From: Thalassotalea euphylliae
GTDB taxonomy: Bacteria > Pseudomonadota > Gammaproteobacteria > Enterobacterales > Alteromonadaceae
Direction: 5' to 3'
Assembly (NCBI RefSeq): GCF_003390375.1
Contig: NZ_QUOT01000001.1
Span: forward strand, 2,542,001 to 2,606,000
Length of the DNA stretch: 64,000 bases
Within the stretch, counting starts at the first letter, position 1; each line of letters starts with the position of its first letter. Made by a program: the position numbers and the translations under genes. The notes below the pieces were generated by a model. That model ran no database searches. It was not told where the DNA came from and saw only the letters and a list, made by a program, of their open reading frames with translations. This document shows positions 8,110 through 16,669 of the stretch, in pieces.

Positions 8110-9228
8110 TTAGCCTATTTCTTCTATTCTTGAAATTTTGCCATGTTCCACGTGAAACATAGTGTAGTTTTCTTGTTGCTTAAGTTTGTCTTGTTCAAGC
8201 TTGTCTAGCAAGGGTTGAATTGCTGCAATATCAATCGCTGATATCGCAACCTGACAGTTCAATAATTTAAGCGCTTGATAAAATCGACTTCGCGATTCAG
8301 TATCTAATTCAGCACCTATATCATCTATAAGCAAAATTGCTTTTACTTGTTTTACTTGCTCTATTAGTTTCATTTGAGCAAAAGTTAACGCAACTAAAAA
8401 CAACTTTTGTTGCCCTCGTGACAACTTAAGTTCTATCGGCTTTCCTGATACTAAAAATTTAATATCAAATTTATGAGCGCCTGCTGCGGTGAAGCCTTGT
8501 TTAAACTCCTTCTCTTTAAAACTTACTAATGTATCAACTAATTCCTTATTCGCCGACCACCCTCGAAAATAACTTAGAGTAATTTCAGACGATAGTTCAG
8601 GCATCAATATATCAAGCCAAATTGTTAGCTCGTTAGCGAGTTGCTCACAGTACGCTTGCCTCAGTTCTGCTAAAACAGTAGAAGCTTTTATAAATTCGTT
8701 AGTCCAGTACGCAAAATGCTGATTGTCCAAACGACTTTTAATACAAGCGTTGCGATGTTTTAGTATCTTTGCGAACAGCTTCCACGAAGAACTGAACTTA
8801 TGTTCCACGTGAAACAATCCTAAATCTAAGAATTTTCTCCGTTCTTTTGCTCCGCCAAAAAACAATTTAAAACTTTCTGGTGTCACTATTTGCACAGCAA
8901 AATGATCAGCCAACTCAGAAAGCTTATTAATGCGATTGCCTTGCTTTTTTATTAGAAAGCTCACATTGTCTTTATGCTTACTTAAACCGAAACTAAGCTG
9001 CTCTTCATCTTTTACATTGATGAAAAATTCTTCTTCATCAAAATGACAAACAGTATCAGATTTAGTCGTTCTGAAAGACTTGCCGTGCCCTACAAAAAAA
9101 ATAGCTTCTAAAAAGCTACTTTTTCCGGAGCCATTATCACCAAGAATAAAATTTAATTGGCGATTTAGTTGTATACGCTGTTCTACTAAGTTACGAAAAT
9201 TGTTTACGTAGACTGAATCTATACTCAT
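8110..9228 (-). CDS. recF: DNA replication/repair protein RecF
   Basis: RecF is an ABC/SMC-like ATPase that with RecO and RecR loads RecA at gapped DNA. The 372 residues include Walker A GDNGSGKSS (30-38), the ABC signature in KLSRGQQKLFLVALTFAQ and Walker B AILLIDDIGAELD. The start codon overlaps the dnaN stop by one base (TAATG), indicating translational coupling. The protein is about 15 residues longer than in E. coli and has two FHVEH peptides (LFHVEHKF in the middle, MFHVEHGK near the end). Each is encoded by a perfect ParB-binding parS site, so the coding sequence has been shaped by chromosome segregation. Confidence 0.97.
   Translation of the reverse strand: MSIDSVYVNNFRNLVEQRIQLNRQLNFILGDNGSGKSSFLEAIFFVGHGKSFRTTKSDTVCHFDEEEFFINVKDEEQLSFGLSKHKDNVSFLIKKQGNRINKLSELADHFAVQIVTPESFKLFFGGAKERRKFLDLGLFHVEHKFSSSWKLFAKILKHRNACIKSRLDNQHFAYWTNEFIKASTVLAELRQAYCEQLANELTIWLDILMPELSSEITLSYFRGWSANKELVDTLVSFKEKEFKQGFTAAGAHKFDIKFLVSGKPIELKLSRGQQKLFLVALTFAQMKLIEQVKQVKAILLIDDIGAELDTESRSRFYQALKLLNCQVAISAIDIAAIQPLLDKLEQDKLKQQENYTMFHVEHGKISRIEEIG
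8144..8159. promoter_or_regulatory. parS centromere site 1, within recF
   Basis: TGTTCCACGTGAAACA matches the parS consensus TGTTNCACGTGAAACA perfectly. ParB (encoded at 27662) binds such sites near the origin. It is located in the last part of recF. Confidence 0.92.
8801..8816. promoter_or_regulatory. parS centromere site 2, within recF
   Basis: A second identical 16-mer TGTTCCACGTGAAACA, 657 bp from the first and in the same orientation. Two sites within one gene and about 19 kb from parB form a candidate centromere. Confidence 0.92.
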
Positions 9229-10331
9229 TACAAACGCATTGGCATAACAACGTAGAGTGCTTCGCCTGATTCTCGCCCTTCAATAACAACACTACTATTT
9301 GCATCAGCTAAGGTAAATTTTACCTCTTGTTCTTTAATGGCATTCAGTACATCAAGTACATAACTAACATTAAAGCCAATTTCTAAATCTTCATATGGGA
9401 AGCTAATTTCGATGACTTCTTCTGCCTGCTCTTGCTCAGGATTATTTGCTGTAATCTTTAATTCATTAGCAGCAAAATTCAAACGCACCCCTTTAAACTT
9501 TTCATTCGATAAAATGGATGCACGAGACAACACTTGGCGCAAAAGATCTTTATTAGTTTCAAGTACTTTATCGCCATTTCTTGGTAGAACACGACGATAG
9601 TCAGGGAAACGACCATCCACTAACTTACTGGTAAAAGAGTATTCATTATCTATGATACGCACATGGTTTGAGCCAAGGAAAACCTGAATCTCCTCATCCA
9701 CGGGATCTAACAAGCGGATGATTTCAAGAATACCTTTACGTGGTACTATCACCTGACGAGCTGGTAAGGCTAAGGATTCATTGGCAATTTTACAGATCGC
9801 TAAACGGTGGCCATCAGTGGCTACAGAGCGAATTTCACTGCCTTCTGTTTCGATAGACATACCATTCAGATAATACCTAACATCTTGATTTGCCATGGAA
9901 AAATGCGTACTTTCGATCAAGCGCAACAGTTCAGATTTCATAATTCTGAACTCTACATCACCTTTCCATTCTTCAATATTAGGAAAGTCAGTTGCAGGTA
10001 AGGTTGATAATGAGTAACGACTTCGACCCGTACTGATAATAACCGTCTCACCTTGTGCCTCGAACGTTAAACGAGAATCTTCTGGTAAGCTTTTACAAAT
10101 ATCGAGTAATTTTTTTGCAGGTACCGTGAGTTTACCGCTATCCCCTTCATTTTCAATCTGGGTACCAGCGACCATTTCTAATTCTAAATCAGTGGCGGTT
10201 AGCGTTAATGACTGATCACTAATCTCAAAAAGGATATTACTTAAGATAGGTAAGGTACTTTTGCGCTCAACCGCACCCGATACCAATAACAAAGGTTTAA
10301 GTAATGATTCCCTATTAAGTGAAAACTTCAT
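9228..10331 (-). CDS. dnaN: DNA polymerase III beta sliding clamp
   Basis: The ring-shaped processivity clamp that holds DNA polymerase III on DNA. The 367 residues match the family length (366 in E. coli) and the three repeated clamp domains are visible in outline. MKFSLNRESLLKPLLLVSGAVERKSTLPILSN at the N-terminus and the C-terminal YVVMPMRL are hallmark sequences. The gene follows dnaA by 29 bases and overlaps recF by one, so the three are probably cotranscribed from the dnaA promoter region. Nothing unusual seen. Confidence 0.98.
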   Translation of the reverse strand: MKFSLNRESLLKPLLLVSGAVERKSTLPILSNILFEISDQSLTLTATDLELEMVAGTQIENEGDSGKLTVPAKKLLDICKSLPEDSRLTFEAQGETVIISTGRSRYSLSTLPATDFPNIEEWKGDVEFRIMKSELLRLIESTHFSMANQDVRYYLNGMSIETEGSEIRSVATDGHRLAICKIANESLALPARQVIVPRKGILEIIRLLDPVDEEIQVFLGSNHVRIIDNEYSFTSKLVDGRFPDYRRVLPRNGDKVLETNKDLLRQVLSRASILSNEKFKGVRLNFAANELKITANNPEQEQAEEVIEISFPYEDLEIGFNVSYVLDVLNAIKEQEVKFTLADANSSVVIEGRESGEALYVVMPMRL

Positions 10332-10360
10332 GCTATATACCTGTTTTTTTTTTTATTCCG

Positions 10361-11731
10361 TTAGGAAGACAGTGTTCTTATTAAGTTTGAATAATCTTCT
10401 TTAATGTCGTGCGTTTCTTCGCGCAAGTCTTTCACCTTGCGGCAAGCATGTAATACTGTTGTATGGTCGCGGCCACCAAAAGCATCACCAATCTCAGGTA
10501 AACTGTGATTCGTTAATTCTTTAGATAATGCCATTGCTATTTGTCGAGGTCTAGCCACTGACCGACTACGTCGTTTTGACAGCAAATCAGCCACTTTAAT
10601 TTTGTAATATTCAGCAACTGTTTTTTGAATATTGTCAATTGTGACCAGCTTGTCTTGCAAGGCCAATAAATCCCGCAGTGCTTCTCGAACAAAATCAATC
10701 GTAATCGGTCGTCCAGTGAAGTTAGCATTAGCAATTACACGGTTCAACGCACCCTCTAATTCTCTCACATTTGAGCGCAAACGTTTAGCAATAAAAAACG
10801 CAACTTCATCCGCTAAATTGATTTGGCTTTCTTGCGCCTTGCGCTTCAAAATTGCGACGCGAGTTTCTAACTCTGGCGGTTCGATCGCCAGTGTTAAGCC
10901 CCAACCAAAACGAGACTTCAAACGATCCTCTACCCCTTCGATCTCTTTTGGATAACGATCACTGGTTAAAATGATCTGTTGATTACCTTCTAACAAGGCG
11001 TTAAAGGTGTGGAAAAACTCTTCCTGTGTTCGCTCTTTATTGGCGAAAAACTGAATATCATCGATCAATAGCGCATCGACTGACCGATAGTATTGTTTAA
11101 ACTTTTCTATCGCATTATTTTGCAGCGCTTTGACCATATCTTGGACAAAGCGCTCTGAGTGCATGTAGGCAATTTTAGCTTTAGGATCATTGAGTAAAAT
11201 GCCATTTCCCACGGCGTGCAATAAGTGAGTTTTACCTAGGCCTGTGCCACCATAAATAAACAATGGGTTATAAGCTGAGCCAGGGTTATCAGCAACTTGT
11301 GATGCGGCTGCACGTGCGAGTTGGTTTGATTTACCCTCAACAAAATTATCAAACGTGTACTTATTTCGAACGTTCGTCGTTTTAGGTAAGTTAGTTTCCG
11401 GCTCTTTTGCTGGCATTTCGGCTAGGCTACTACCCGCAGTATGATCGACTGAGCTAACCTGTGTATTAACAGGTGTTTGTTGAACTGGCTTAGCGCCAAC
11501 ATCAAAACGCAACAGCGGTGGATTACTGGTTTCGGCCAAAGACACGATCGTAGTGATCCGCTCAACGTACTTATCGCGCACCCAATCAAGTACAAAGCGA
11601 TTTGGCGCATACAAGGTCATAATATTATCTTCGACGACACACTGCAGTGGGCGGATCCACATGCTGAATTGTTGAGCGGGTAATTCTTCCTGCAATACTG
11701 AAAGGCAACGCTGCCAAAGCGAATGATCCAA
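10361..11731 (-). CDS. dnaA: Chromosomal replication initiator DnaA
   Basis: DnaA binds 9-mer boxes at oriC and melts the origin. In the 456 residues the N-terminal helicase-loading domain (MDHSLWQRCLSVLQEELPAQ) is followed by a variable linker. The AAA+ domain has Walker A GGTGLGKTHLL, Walker B DALLIDDIQFF and the box VII arginine region. The C-terminal DNA-binding domain has the signature GGRDHTTVLHACRKVKDL. A GGAG lies about a dozen bases before the ATG. The gene heads the dnaA-dnaN-recF-gyrB run and is divergent from rpmH. The origin it acts on is probably at 23816-24219, twelve kilobases away, as in E. coli. Confidence 0.98.
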   Translation of the reverse strand: MDHSLWQRCLSVLQEELPAQQFSMWIRPLQCVVEDNIMTLYAPNRFVLDWVRDKYVERITTIVSLAETSNPPLLRFDVGAKPVQQTPVNTQVSSVDHTAGSSLAEMPAKEPETNLPKTTNVRNKYTFDNFVEGKSNQLARAAASQVADNPGSAYNPLFIYGGTGLGKTHLLHAVGNGILLNDPKAKIAYMHSERFVQDMVKALQNNAIEKFKQYYRSVDALLIDDIQFFANKERTQEEFFHTFNALLEGNQQIILTSDRYPKEIEGVEDRLKSRFGWGLTLAIEPPELETRVAILKRKAQESQINLADEVAFFIAKRLRSNVRELEGALNRVIANANFTGRPITIDFVREALRDLLALQDKLVTIDNIQKTVAEYYKIKVADLLSKRRSRSVARPRQIAMALSKELTNHSLPEIGDAFGGRDHTTVLHACRKVKDLREETHDIKEDYSNLIRTLSS

Positions 11732-12212
11732 CGGAGGCTCCTGGAAATACTTCCTTCTACGATCTTGCGTGGGTAAGACGATCTTATCTGCGCTTGAGAG
11801 GGATAGGAAAAGTAAAATTATTATACGAATTGATCAATTATCCCTACAGTTATCCACAGATGCAACTGGAAAACCGTTAAAAATAACTACGAAAAAACAA
11901 CGGTAAAATAAACCATTGTTAAATATATAATATTTTTTTCATTAGAATAATTTAATTGATCTTTAATTGAGCTAATAATATTTTTTCATTAGCCGAAAAC
12001 CAACGAATTTGACACTAAATTCTGATTGGCATGTGATTAAATTGTGGATAGTTGCAAGATCTAAATGATCCTCTGATTGATCGCTATTTATTAAATCTGA
12101 CTAATATATTGACAATTGTTCGTACACTATTTAAAATTCGGCCTCTTTTTTAGACCTGTGTGCTCACAACGGCTGTTTTGCCAGGGCAACAACAACCGAA
12201 CGGAAAAGCGTA
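11732..12212. promoter_or_regulatory. dnaA-rpmH divergent promoter region with DnaA boxes
   Basis: A 481-bp gene-free, AT-rich stretch between two divergent operons. TTATCCACA at 11850-11858 is a perfect DnaA box and TGTGGATAG at 12043-12051 differs at one base. Long A/T runs lie at 11925-11995. The likely roles are dnaA autoregulation and the rpmH promoter; a secondary origin is less likely. Confidence 0.65.
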
Positions 12213-12347
12213 ATGAAAAGAACATTTCAACCTTCTGTATTAAAGCGTAAGCGCAACCACGGCTTCCGTGCACGTATGGCTACTAAAAACGGTCGTGCCG
12301 TTTTAGCACGTCGTCGTGCAAAAGGTCGTGCTAAGTTAAGCGCTTAA
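12213..12347 (+). CDS. rpmH: 50S ribosomal protein L34
   Basis: A 44-residue, highly basic protein beginning MKRTFQPSVLKRKRNHGFR, the standard L34 sequence and exactly the usual length. L34 sits deep in the 23S rRNA of the large subunit. GGAAAAG lies a few bases before the ATG at 12213. It is the first gene of the rpmH-rnpA-yidD-yidC cluster and reads away from dnaA, the usual arrangement in gammaproteobacteria. Confidence 0.97.
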   Translation: MKRTFQPSVLKRKRNHGFRARMATKNGRAVLARRRAKGRAKLSA

Positions 12348-12410
12348 TTTCGTAAGAGACTACATCTTGCGAAATATAGGTAACCGCAGTACTTCAGTGA
12401 CATAATTTCA

Positions 12411-12776
12411 ATGAACGATATGGTTACTTATGAATTTAGCCGGGAGTCAAGAATATTGACTCCCGGACAATTCCAACAAGTCTTCTCAAAATCTTCTCGT
12501 TTTGGCTCTAGCCATTTCACTATCCTAATTACTAAGAACAAGTTAGATAAACCTCGTCTAGGTTTTGCTGTCGCGAAAAAACGCGTCAAATTAGCTGTTC
12601 AACGTAATCGTATAAAACGCCTTACACGCGAAAGCTTTCGATTAGCTCAACACGATTTACCCAATATCGATATTGTCGTTATGGTGAAATCTGGTATTGA
12701 TAATCTCGACAACGCCACCATTAATAAACAATTGGTAAAGACATGGCGAAAAATCATTCAGCGCCACAAGCCTTAG
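12411..12776 (+). CDS. rnpA: Ribonuclease P protein component
   Basis: The protein cofactor of RNase P, which helps the RNA subunit bind the 5' leader of precursor tRNA. The 121 residues include FSRESRILTPGQFQQVF near the N-terminus and the RNR motif region VQRNRIKRLTRESFRL that binds the catalytic RNA. Two in-frame starts are possible, M1 and the M at residue 4 (MVTYEFSRE); neither has a strong ribosome binding site. Overlaps yidD by 34 bases. Confidence 0.97.
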   Translation: MNDMVTYEFSRESRILTPGQFQQVFSKSSRFGSSHFTILITKNKLDKPRLGFAVAKKRVKLAVQRNRIKRLTRESFRLAQHDLPNIDIVVMVKSGIDNLDNATINKQLVKTWRKIIQRHKP

Positions 12777-12991
12777 CCATAGGCCTAATAAAACTCTACC
12801 AAAAGTTTATCAGCCCTTTATTGGGCAATAATTGTCGCTTTCAGCCAACCTGCTCTAGTTATGCCATTGAAGCAATTAATCGCTTTGGGGCAGTAAAAGG
12901 GAGTTGGTTAGCGCTTAAACGTATACTAAAATGCCACCCACTCAATGCGGGTGGAGAAGATCCCGTACCACCAACCAACAAAGAGAAATAA
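12743..12991 (+). CDS. yidD: Membrane protein insertion efficiency factor YidD
   Basis: A small (82 residues) membrane-associated protein that helps YidC-dependent insertion. Diagnostic motifs are CRFQPTCSSYAIEAI and CHPLNAGGEDPVP, with an amphipathic N-terminal stretch (IGLIKLYQKFISPLLG). It overlaps rnpA by 34 bases and ends six bases before yidC, matching the conserved rnpA-yidD-yidC operon. Confidence 0.96.
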   Translation: MAKNHSAPQALAIGLIKLYQKFISPLLGNNCRFQPTCSSYAIEAINRFGAVKGSWLALKRILKCHPLNAGGEDPVPPTNKEK

Positions 12992-12997
12992 CATATT

Positions 12998-14635
12998 ATG
13001 GAATCCCTACGCAGTATGCTTTTTATTGGCTTATTGGTAGTCACCTATATGCTCTATCAGCAGTGGCAGCTTGACTATGCCCCTGCACCAGTGCAACAAC
13101 CGACTGCTAGCCAAACAAGCGAAGATACGCCTGCTTCCGATGACTTTGTTCCGGCTTCATCTGAAAACATTAAAGAGATTGCCGCACCAACAGCTGCCAA
13201 TAGCCGTTTAATTGAAATCACCACTGATGTATTAAAGGTGAAAATCAATACGCAAGGTGGTGACATTGTTGAAGCAACGTTACTTGCTTATGAAACTGAG
13301 CAAGGTAGTGGTGTTCCATTTACCATCATGCAAAATGGTCAAATGAAGTACATTGCGCAAAGTGGCTTAACGGGTGCAAACGGTATCGACCGCACAGTAC
13401 CGGGCCGCCCTATTTACCAAGTTGCGCAATCAAACTTCACTATGGTTGACGGTAAGCCGCTAACTGTTGCGTTAAACTACGTTAGCGACACAGGGTTAGC
13501 TGTTACGAAAACTTATACGTTTACGCGTAATAGCTACAAAGTAAATGTTGATTACCAAATTCAAAACAACATGGCTGCCCCAGCAAGCGTACAAATGTAT
13601 GGTCAGCTTAAACAGTCTAGCTATGTCGATAGTTCATCAGGCTTAATCCCAACTTACCGTGGTGCAGCCTACTCAACTACCGAAGAGCGTTACGAGAAGT
13701 ACGACTTTGAAGACATTGCCGATGCCAACCTAAACAAAACTACGCAAGGTGGCTGGGTTGCGATGCTACAGCATTACTTCGTGTCTGCTTGGGTACCAGC
13801 ACAAAATGCCGCTAATCAGCTTTACACAAGCTACAGCAGCGCAGGTGATGCGGTAATTGGCTTTAAAGCGCCTACGCTAAACATTGATGCCAATACCACA
13901 GCAACCACAGGTGCAGTTTTCTACGTTGGTCCAAAAGACCAAGACGCACTAGAGCAAATCGCCGATGGTTTAGACTTAACCGTTGATTACGGTTTCTTAT
14001 TTATGATCAGCCAACCGCTATTCTGGTTACTACTGCAAATTCAAGCATTGGTGAGCAACTGGGGTATCGCTATCATCATTATCACGATTATCGTAAAAGG
14101 TGCTATGTACCCGCTTACAAAAGCCCAGTACACCTCAATGGCGAAAATGCGTGAGTTGCAACCGAAAATGGCGCAATTAAAAGAGCGCTTCGGTGATGAC
14201 CGTCAGAAGATGTCACAAGCGATGATGGAGCTATACCGAAAAGAAAAAGTAAACCCAGCCGGTGGTTGTTTACCAATTCTAATTCAAATGCCGATTTTCC
14301 TAGCACTTTACTGGGTATTCTTAGAAAGTGTTGAGCTTCGTCACGCAGAATTTGGCTTATGGTTGACTGACTTATCATCTAAAGACCCATACTTTGTATT
14401 ACCAGTACTAATGGGTATCAGTATGTTCATCATGCAGAAAATGACACCAATGACCGTACAAGATCCAATGCAGCAAAAAATGATGCAATACATGCCGCTG
14501 ATCTTTACGATTTTCTTCTTCTGGTTCCCGTCAGGCCTAGTACTTTACTGGTTCATCAGTAACGTGATTTCAATCATTCAGATGAAGATTATTTTCGCGG
14601 GGCTAGACAAGCAAAAGGCGCAAGCGAAAGCATAA
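12998..14635 (+). CDS. yidC: Membrane protein insertase YidC
   Basis: The inner-membrane insertase, working alone or with SecYEG. The 545 residues match the E. coli length (548). One N-terminal membrane helix (MLFIGLLVVTYMLYQQWQ) is followed by a large periplasmic domain (about residues 55-325), then the conserved five-helix insertase core with KGAMYPLTKAQYTSMAKM and GGCLPILIQMPIFLALYWV. The C-terminal tail is basic. It ends the rpmH operon; a strong terminator follows at 14693-14719. Confidence 0.98.
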   Translation: MESLRSMLFIGLLVVTYMLYQQWQLDYAPAPVQQPTASQTSEDTPASDDFVPASSENIKEIAAPTAANSRLIEITTDVLKVKINTQGGDIVEATLLAYETEQGSGVPFTIMQNGQMKYIAQSGLTGANGIDRTVPGRPIYQVAQSNFTMVDGKPLTVALNYVSDTGLAVTKTYTFTRNSYKVNVDYQIQNNMAAPASVQMYGQLKQSSYVDSSSGLIPTYRGAAYSTTEERYEKYDFEDIADANLNKTTQGGWVAMLQHYFVSAWVPAQNAANQLYTSYSSAGDAVIGFKAPTLNIDANTTATTGAVFYVGPKDQDALEQIADGLDLTVDYGFLFMISQPLFWLLLQIQALVSNWGIAIIIITIIVKGAMYPLTKAQYTSMAKMRELQPKMAQLKERFGDDRQKMSQAMMELYRKEKVNPAGGCLPILIQMPIFLALYWVFLESVELRHAEFGLWLTDLSSKDPYFVLPVLMGISMFIMQKMTPMTVQDPMQQKMMQYMPLIFTIFFFWFPSGLVLYWFISNVISIIQMKIIFAGLDKQKAQAKA

Positions 14636-14659
14636 GCCTAATCGCGATAACAAAAATAT

Positions 14660-14719
14660 ACTCAGTTCACGTAACTAGAACTGAGTAATGTGAAAAGGTG
14701 GCTAGTGCCACCTTTTTTG
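14660..14719 (+). terminator. yidC operon terminator (two hairpins)
   Basis: ACTCAGTTC pairs with GAACTGAGT (14660-14686). A second hairpin, AAAAGGTGGC-tagt-GCCACCTTTT (14693-14716), runs into T residues and is the likely functional terminator. Confidence 0.85.
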
Positions 14720-14784
14720 TTTATCCCTCACCAAGTTATAATAGCTTGGTATTTATCCAACATTTATCACTACAGAGCACTATT

Positions 14785-16164
14785 ATGTCGGCAACTTTAT
14801 CTAGCAACACAGAAACCATCGCAGCCCAAGCGACCGCCCCAGGTCGAGGTGGTGTCGGTATCATTCGTGTGTCAGGCCCTAAAGCAAGTGAGGTTGCCGA
14901 GCAACTATTAGGTAAGTGCCCTAAAGTGCGATACGCCGATTACTTAAATTTTAATGATTTGAAGGGCAACACCTTAGACCAAGGTATTGCGCTGTTTTTC
15001 AAAGGTCCTAATTCATTTACCGGTGAAGATGTCCTTGAGCTACAAGGACACGGTGGCCCCGTAATTCTCGACATGCTGCTCAAAGAGATACTGCAAATCA
15101 ATGGCCTGCGCATGGCCAAGCCAGGTGAATTTAGCGAACAAGCATTCTTAAACGACAAGCTCGATTTAACCCAAGCCGAAGCCATTGCCGACTTAATTAA
15201 CTCTAATTCAGAGCAAGCTGCCCGCAGTGCCCTGCACTCACTGCAAGGTGACTTTTCTAAACTCGTTCATCAACTGGTTGAAGATGTTATCCAGCTGCGC
15301 ATGTATGTTGAAGCGGCGATAGACTTTCCCGAAGAAGAAATTGATTTTCTTGCCGATGAAAAAGTGCTTAATAGCCTCAAAGGCATTATCACGCGTGTTG
15401 AGGACGTTCAGCAGCAAGCCAAACAAGGCAGCATTATTCGTGAAGGGATGCGAGTGGTCATAGCCGGTCGCCCTAATGCGGGTAAATCAAGCTTACTTAA
15501 TGCCCTAAGCGGCAAAGAAACCGCGATCGTTACTGATATTGAAGGAACGACTCGTGACGTTTTATCTGAGCAAATTCATATCGATGGCATGCCACTGCAT
15601 ATCATTGATACCGCAGGGTTGCGTGAAAGCCCAGATAAAGTTGAACAAATAGGTATTGAACGTGCGTGGGCAGAAATAGCCAAAGCCGATCGCGTTATCC
15701 TAATGGTGGACTCAGCCACCAGCGAACAAGAGAACCCACGTGACTTTTGGCCAGAGTTTTTTGAACAGCTACCCGAAAAAATGGGCGTGACCATTGTTCG
15801 TAACAAGGCAGATTTAAGCGGCGCGAAAACTGGCCTAAGTGGTGATAGTGAACACCCTAGTATTACCATTTCAGCGAAAAGCGGTGACGGCATTGATGAC
15901 CTCAAAGATCACCTAAAAACCATCATGGGTTATCAAGGCAGCACCGAAGGCGGTTTTATGGCAAGACGTCGTCACTTAGTGGCGTTGGAAGCGGCGCACA
16001 ATCACCTACAAACCGGTTTAGATCAATTAGAATCTTATGTCGCCGGTGAGATCTTGGCAGAAGAATTACGAATTTGTCAGCAGTCCCTCAATGAGATTAC
16101 CGGTGAATTTACCAGTGATGATCTACTCGGTAAGATCTTCTCTTCTTTCTGTATTGGTAAATAG
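14785..16164 (+). CDS. mnmE: tRNA modification GTPase MnmE
   Basis: With MnmG it makes the cmnm5 modification of U34 in several tRNAs. From the ATG at 14785 the protein is 459 residues (E. coli 454). The N-terminal folate-binding domain has IAAQATAPGRGGVGIIRVSG. The G domain shows GRPNAGKSSLLNAL (G1), IEGTTRD (G2), DTAGLRES (G3) and RNKADL (G4). The tail is FSSFCIGK with the catalytic cysteine. A longer frame to 14698 is open but the upstream part is not conserved-looking. The final 19 bases are repeated at 19675-19693: an island integrated here and changed the stop codon from TAA to TAG without altering the protein. Confidence 0.97.
   Translation: MSATLSSNTETIAAQATAPGRGGVGIIRVSGPKASEVAEQLLGKCPKVRYADYLNFNDLKGNTLDQGIALFFKGPNSFTGEDVLELQGHGGPVILDMLLKEILQINGLRMAKPGEFSEQAFLNDKLDLTQAEAIADLINSNSEQAARSALHSLQGDFSKLVHQLVEDVIQLRMYVEAAIDFPEEEIDFLADEKVLNSLKGIITRVEDVQQQAKQGSIIREGMRVVIAGRPNAGKSSLLNALSGKETAIVTDIEGTTRDVLSEQIHIDGMPLHIIDTAGLRESPDKVEQIGIERAWAEIAKADRVILMVDSATSEQENPRDFWPEFFEQLPEKMGVTIVRNKADLSGAKTGLSGDSEHPSITISAKSGDGIDDLKDHLKTIMGYQGSTEGGFMARRRHLVALEAAHNHLQTGLDQLESYVAGEILAEELRICQQSLNEITGEFTSDDLLGKIFSSFCIGK
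16145..16163 (+). repeat. attL direct repeat in mnmE tail
   Basis: CTTTCTGTATTGGTAAATA, repeated exactly at 19675-19693. It covers the codons for SFCIGK and nearly equals the attB used by SGI1-type islands at trmE/thdF (established knowledge). Confidence 0.88.
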
Positions 16165-16283
16165 AAAAAGAAAACAACATCAAAACAAAGGAAGGAAAGA
16201 TAAAAATACCTAATAATATCAATAAATTAGTTTGTTTCTTTTCTTCCCTTTCCTTACTTAAACTGTTAATAATTCTCCACGAA

Positions 16284-16323
16284 GTGCCCACCTAAGGGCA
16301 CAATGCGGCCCACTAGTGGGCGC
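16284..16323. promoter_or_regulatory. Paired hairpins before the integrase fragment
   Basis: GTGCCC-acctaa-GGGCAC at 16284-16301 and a 14-bp perfect palindrome GCCCACTAGTGGGC at 16308-16321, ending 14 bases before the int ATG. They may be recombinase or repressor sites, or a translational control element. Related GCTAATGGCCCACC occurs near the right end (19623-19636). Confidence 0.45.
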
Positions 16324-16669
16324 TTAGGAGATAGCATGACAATTACTGTAGAAAAAAAATCGCCTGACTCACAAGGTCGCCAGGCACTAATGCTGACAAG
16401 AAACTTTGGCTCCATAATTGATGAATCAGGTAAGAGAAAAAAGAAGCGCAAGCGACAAAGTTTAGACCTCTTTATCTATCAAAACCCAAAAGACAAAATT
16501 CAAAGAGATCACAATAAAAGTGTTAACACTCTAGCAGAGAATATCAGAGCTAAAGCACTTGTTGATTATGCAAATAATAAACATTGTTTTGAAGATTTAG
16601 AAAAGCAGAAATCTAGCTTTTTCGATTTTATGGAAAACATTATTGCCGAAAAGAAAAAAACTGATAGTG

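Noticed and set aside
14698..14784. N-terminal extension of mnmE
   Set aside because: The added residues come from the terminator hairpin and are not expected in the family; the ATG at 14785 fits the known start.
16109..16291. 60-codon minus-strand frame across the mnmE end
   Set aside because: Mostly antisense to mnmE and the att region, with lysine/phenylalanine runs from the A/T-rich arm sequence.
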